DNA of 24,552 bases from positions 1 to 24,552 of the forward strand of contig JBAZPX010000014.1 of NCBI GenBank assembly GCA_041645555.1, read 5' to 3'. The position numbers were made by a program, and so were the translations under genes. The notes beneath the pieces are model-generated. The model saw only the letters and a program-made list of their open reading frames with translations, did no database searches and had not been told where the DNA came from. This document shows positions 21,335 through 24,552 of the stretch, piece after piece (position 1 is the first letter of the stretch; every line of letters begins with the position of its first letter). Source of the stretch: JAQTRU01 sp041645555. Lineage in GTDB: Bacteria; Patescibacteriota; Patescibacteriia; Patescibacteriales; JAQTRU01.

Positions 21335-24300
21335 TTACTTCGCGCATCTAAATCCGATATTCTCACCAGCCGCTGTCGGCGCATAAGACAAATCTAAGCT
21401 ATAAATTCCTCCGACTCCCCGGACAAAACCGCGCAAGGTTTCTTCGCTTGAGCCAATCTTAATCTTACCGATATTATTATCAGCATTATTCAAATAATAA
21501 GGCGGAGCAATCGCCAACCCCTTATAATCTAAAACATTGTAATATTCCTGCCAGCCGTCGCCAGACAGTTCCGGACAACCCTTTCCGGTTATAGTTTCGT
21601 TTGTCCACTCCCCTGCCTGCCCAGCCAGTTCATAAACCATATTGCCGTTAACCAAAGTATAAGCGGTAGTGCTGGCAATTTCTCCTGCTTGCGCCGGCAG
21701 GCCGGTTGCTAATTGTAAGCCCAAAACATCTTCGTCCGTATCATTAGCCCCTAACTTTATAATATTCTCCGCAATAGTCAGCCATTCATTTTCGGAAATC
21801 AGGTGATAACCGGTGCCTAAAGCCTGGCAGGCCAGTTGCGCTTCGCCCTGCGAAACATTAGCGATAATTTCATTTATATCATTGCGCGTTTTCTTCTCGG
21901 CGACACAGAAGCCCGGCAGAGTGCCGTACTTAGCGCTGCCCGTCACCCAGACAAAGCCGTCTCCGCAATAACCTTCAAACGCGCCAGCCACGACTTTTCC
22001 TTCCACGCCGATGTCCCCGGCCGTTTCGTCAACCGCTGCCTCTAAAGCGGCTCCGCAGGCTCCTCCGGAGCAGGCCATAATCCGGCCGTCAACCAATAAT
22101 GTCCCGACAATTGAGACTTTGCCGTTGTTGCCAATATTTAAAATACTCACGTCATTAGCGCGAAAATCGGCAATATCGCCAGAACCGGCCTGGTTAATCA
22201 CAAAAGCGGTCTGGTTGGTATCAGGAGCCGTAACTATCTCCACCACCGCCACCGCTGGCGTAGAAGTAGAAATGCCATTACCTAATTTTATATTTCCATT
22301 CTCATTAAATGCCAGCCCTCTATCTAGGTTTGAAAATTGAGAATTGAAAATTGTTTGAAAATTGGAAATTGATAATTGAAAATTATTAATCTTGCTATCT
22401 ATATTAACTAAAGACTCGGCAATAGTCTTAATATCCGCTTCAACTTTAACAATCCGGGAGGTTAAATCATCGCTTTTAACCGTCAACTTAGTTTCTAAAA
22501 GCAATAATTTTGGGTCAACCGCTTCGGTAATTTCATCGTTTAAGTTTAAATTATCAATCGCGTTAGAAATTAAAAGATTAACTTCATCCTCTATTTCCAT
22601 ATTGGCGATTCTTTCCGTCACTTTAGACTCCACTTCTTCCACCGTCAAACTTTTATTCCTTCTTGAAATCAGGACATTAATCACCCCGGTATTTATAGAT
22701 GTTTCATCGCCGGTGAGCCCTTCTAAAGCTACACCCACGGTTGAATCTCCGGCGCCAGCTTTCATAACATACCCGGGCCGGGAAGCCGAAGTTAGACTGT
22801 CGCCCGGCCGGATTTCCCCATTAGCCGTTGTGGCGCGAGCCGGAACCTGCCCGAGCATACCGATAATCGCATAGTGGTTATTTAAGCTTTTCTCTATCCC
22901 GTTTTCGCCCGGTCCGCCATTACCCACAATTGCCGGCTTAGTGGAAACTATGCCCATTAAATTATCATCCGCTACTCGGTCGCAGCGCTTAACCGCGTTA
23001 GGCCTGGCTACGTCCACGCAAACCGCTTCCCCAGCGACTAAATCACTATCAATCGTATAAAAATATTCAGCGTAATCAGCGCCATTGGTCTTATAAGAAC
23101 CGCTTATATCAATATTGCCGACCGCCACCACCACCCCGCGGTTAATATCCACTCCGCCCCTGACCGAAAGTTTTGATTTGGCCGTAGTGGTGCCAATCCC
23201 GACATTGCCGGAAGAATCAACTCTTAAAGCTTCGTCCCCGACGCCAATCGTCGTAGTCGCGCTATTAGCCGGCGCAATCGTTAATTGGCTGTCCGACCCG
23301 ACCGTAAAATTAGCGTAATTAGTTTCGTCATAAGCTAAAGTCAATTGCGCTCCGGAATTGGCCGTAACCGAGAGTTTTGACATGGGCGAACTTGTGCCTA
23401 TTCCTACTTTCCCAGTAGTCGTATTGGCATATAAAGTAAAATCAGTCGCGCTACCCTCCACTCCCACTCTAAAGTCTCCGTCAACGTCTAAAAGGTAGGC
23501 GGGCGAAGTCGTCCCGATGCCGACGTTGCCAATATTCGTGATTACCATTTTTTGAGTAATACTTCCTGTTTCTGTAGTCCAAAAGGATAAATCAGTGTCG
23601 TTTCCGCCGGAATAAAGTTTGCTTTTTATTGCAGAACTAATCCATTCATTATTGCCTATTTTTAATGTAGTAAGCTGATTTGCATTTCCCTGAGTATTGA
23701 ATAAATTCAAAGCTACCAACTCAGAACCGCCAGCTTTTGAAACTTCTAATGTTGCACTTGGTCCCGCCGTCCCAATCCCGACATTCCCGTTTTTATCCAC
23801 GATGAAATTAGTCGCGGTAGAAGAACCTACAGAAAACCCTGTTTCTCCGGCATTTTGTCCAACCGAAAGTTTGGCAAAAGGCGAAGTCGTCCCGATGCCG
23901 ACATTGCCCGCTCCATTGATTACAAACCTGTCGCTTGAACCCAGAGCCGTAGATGACGCGATTCTGAAACTGCCGTCAGTATAATCCAAGCCCATTGTCC
24001 ATTTATACTTTGGGCCGGAAGCCGAGGAAAACTCTATGGCCGAGTCCGCCGCCGAGTTGAAAATAGAAAGTTTTTGATTAGGTGTCGTAGTGCCGATGCC
24101 GACTTGTCCGCCGGAGTTTATGACGAAGGCGGGCGTTGCCCCACCTAAAGTAGAACTTGTTTCAATTTTAAATTTATTAGAATCAGAATAATCAACTCCC
24201 ATGGTAAAACGAGAAGTGTTATTAGTGGTAAAACTTAAAGCATTATCGCTGGTAGCGGTGGCAAGAGTCAAAAGATTATTCGGCGTCGCCGTCCCAATCC

Positions 24301-24552
24301 CCACTCTTCCGGAATTCGGGTCAATCACAAAAGTGCCATTATCAAAATTCAAGCCGTTAGCCATGGTAACGCTTGAAGTAGCGGTATTAGTGAAAGCTAA
24401 GTTTTTGCCAAAACTGAATCCGCCCGCGAAGGTAGAAGTAGCGGCAGCGCCTGTTGCCGTAAAATAAGGAGCTGAGATTGAAGACGTGGCGGTGAAGCCG
24501 GAAGCGGTAATGGTCCCGTCTACCGCGATATTGCCGGCGACAGATAATTTAG
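21335..24552 (-). CDS. giant surface or fibre-like protein, 5' end beyond window
   Basis: The frame is open to the end of the window, so at least 1071 residues are present and the true start lies outside; an internal ATG at 24364 is not a natural start. From the N-terminal side there are seven repeats of the VGIGTxxPxxKLSV type (RVGIGTATP, QVGIGTTTP, NVGIGTTSP and so on) seen in phage tail fibres and large adhesins. Next come a YKTNGADYAEYF domain of about 150 residues with a GDSLTSASRPGYVMKAG stretch, and a coiled coil (EEVESKVTERIANM to VNIDSKINNF). The final ~170 residues have a C-type-lectin/FGE-like look (LISENEWLTIAENI, YELAGQAGEWTNETI, LRGFVRG, ENIGFRCAK). It is likely surface displayed. 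A tail-fibre origin cannot be excluded, but no phage genes are near. Confidence 0.85.
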   Translation of the reverse strand, partial: KLSVAGNIAVDGTITASGFTATSSISAPYFTATGAAATSTFAGGFSFGKNLAFTNTATSSVTMANGLNFDNGTFVIDPNSGRVGIGTATPNNLLTLATATSDNALSFTTNNTSRFTMGVDYSDSNKFKIETSSTLGGATPAFVINSGGQVGIGTTTPNQKLSIFNSAADSAIEFSSASGPKYKWTMGLDYTDGSFRIASSTALGSSDRFVINGAGNVGIGTTSPFAKLSVGQNAGETGFSVGSSTATNFIVDKNGNVGIGTAGPSATLEVSKAGGSELVALNLFNTQGNANQLTTLKIGNNEWISSAIKSKLYSGGNDTDLSFWTTETGSITQKMVITNIGNVGIGTTSPAYLLDVDGDFRVGVEGSATDFTLYANTTTGKVGIGTSSPMSKLSVTANSGAQLTLAYDETNYANFTVGSDSQLTIAPANSATTTIGVGDEALRVDSSGNVGIGTTTAKSKLSVRGGVDINRGVVVAVGNIDISGSYKTNGADYAEYFYTIDSDLVAGEAVCVDVARPNAVKRCDRVADDNLMGIVSTKPAIVGNGGPGENGIEKSLNNHYAIIGMLGQVPARATTANGEIRPGDSLTSASRPGYVMKAGAGDSTVGVALEGLTGDETSINTGVINVLISRRNKSLTVEEVESKVTERIANMEIEDEVNLLISNAIDNLNLNDEITEAVDPKLLLLETKLTVKSDDLTSRIVKVEADIKTIAESLVNIDSKINNFQLSISNFQTIFNSQFSNLDRGLAFNENGNIKLGNGISTSTPAVAVVEIVTAPDTNQTAFVINQAGSGDIADFRANDVSILNIGNNGKVSIVGTLLVDGRIMACSGGACGAALEAAVDETAGDIGVEGKVVAGAFEGYCGDGFVWVTGSAKYGTLPGFCVAEKKTRNDINEIIANVSQGEAQLACQALGTGYHLISENEWLTIAENIIKLGANDTDEDVLGLQLATGLPAQAGEIASTTAYTLVNGNMVYELAGQAGEWTNETITGKGCPELSGDGWQEYYNVLDYKGLAIAPPYYLNNADNNIGKIKIGSSEETLRGFVRGVGGIYSLDLSYAPTAAGENIGFRCAK
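22328..22388. repeat. AT-word repeat inside the coiled coil of the giant surface gene
   Basis: TTTGAAAATTGAGAATTGAA and GGAAATTGATAATTGAAAATT are the same words that fill intergenic gaps at 18447-18548 and 19968-20011. Here they are translated in frame as NNFQLSISNFQTIFNSQFSN. Confidence 0.75.

Noticed and set aside
19595..21600. Complete diversity-generating retroelement
   Set aside because: No reverse transcriptase and no template repeat are visible in the window, and the four-helix protein matches the general 23S intervening-sequence family better than Avd.
21335..24552. Prophage tail-fibre region
   Set aside because: Although VGIGT repeats occur in tail fibres, no other phage gene lies within the window and the neighbours are cell-surface and housekeeping genes.

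Overview
The window looks like a piece of a Candidate Phyla Radiation (Patescibacteria, Parcubacteria-like) chromosome. The reasons are the small-genome gene style, a ComEC without its C-terminal hydrolase domain, start codons that mostly lack Shine-Dalgarno sequences, very AT-rich intergenic DNA made of recurring short words, and several surface proteins of kinds I associate with this group (GY-x-WSEK-x-GYI repeats, VGIGT repeats, SDQDFAQNILG modules). The lineage is inferred from these traits, not from a database comparison. TAG, TAA and TGA appear to be ordinary stops, and a release factor 2 gene is present.

Layout (almost everything is on the minus strand, so transcription runs from high to low coordinates). 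24552-21335 is the 3' part of a very large surface or fibre-like protein. 21046-16072 holds a membrane-anchored beta-helix protein, a four-helix-bundle protein, a secreted WSEK-repeat/Fn3-like protein, a family 2 glycosyltransferase and a B12-binding-type radical SAM enzyme. 16043-11803 holds two tandem paralogous Cys-rich surface proteins and a small membrane protein, and a short remnant of a second copy of the small gene lies between the two paralogues. 11790-11345 is a DUF559 nuclease-like gene bounded by terminal inverted repeats. 11339-8182 holds prfB, comEC, an acylphosphatase and a tiny basic protein. rpmB (7955-8131) is the only clear plus-strand gene. An M50 protease gene follows at 7770-7168. 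6959-1 is the str/S10 block: rpsL, rpsG, fusA, an unknown acidic protein, tuf, rpsJ and a partial rplC.

The translation block has a consensus-like promoter in front of rpsL. It has a second one between rpsJ and rplC, followed by a structured leader. That leader holds an intrinsic terminator and a competing upstream hairpin, which is the layout of an attenuator. The surface block probably builds the cell envelope: anchored or secreted repeat proteins plus a glycosyltransferase and a radical SAM enzyme.

The DNA carries at least three kinds of small repeat: GC-rich perfect palindromes (one inserted in frame in comEC), REP-like CCCCTCTCC/GGAGAGGGG elements, and AT-rich word repeats. Some lie inside reading frames, and some supply the few good Shine-Dalgarno sequences seen here.
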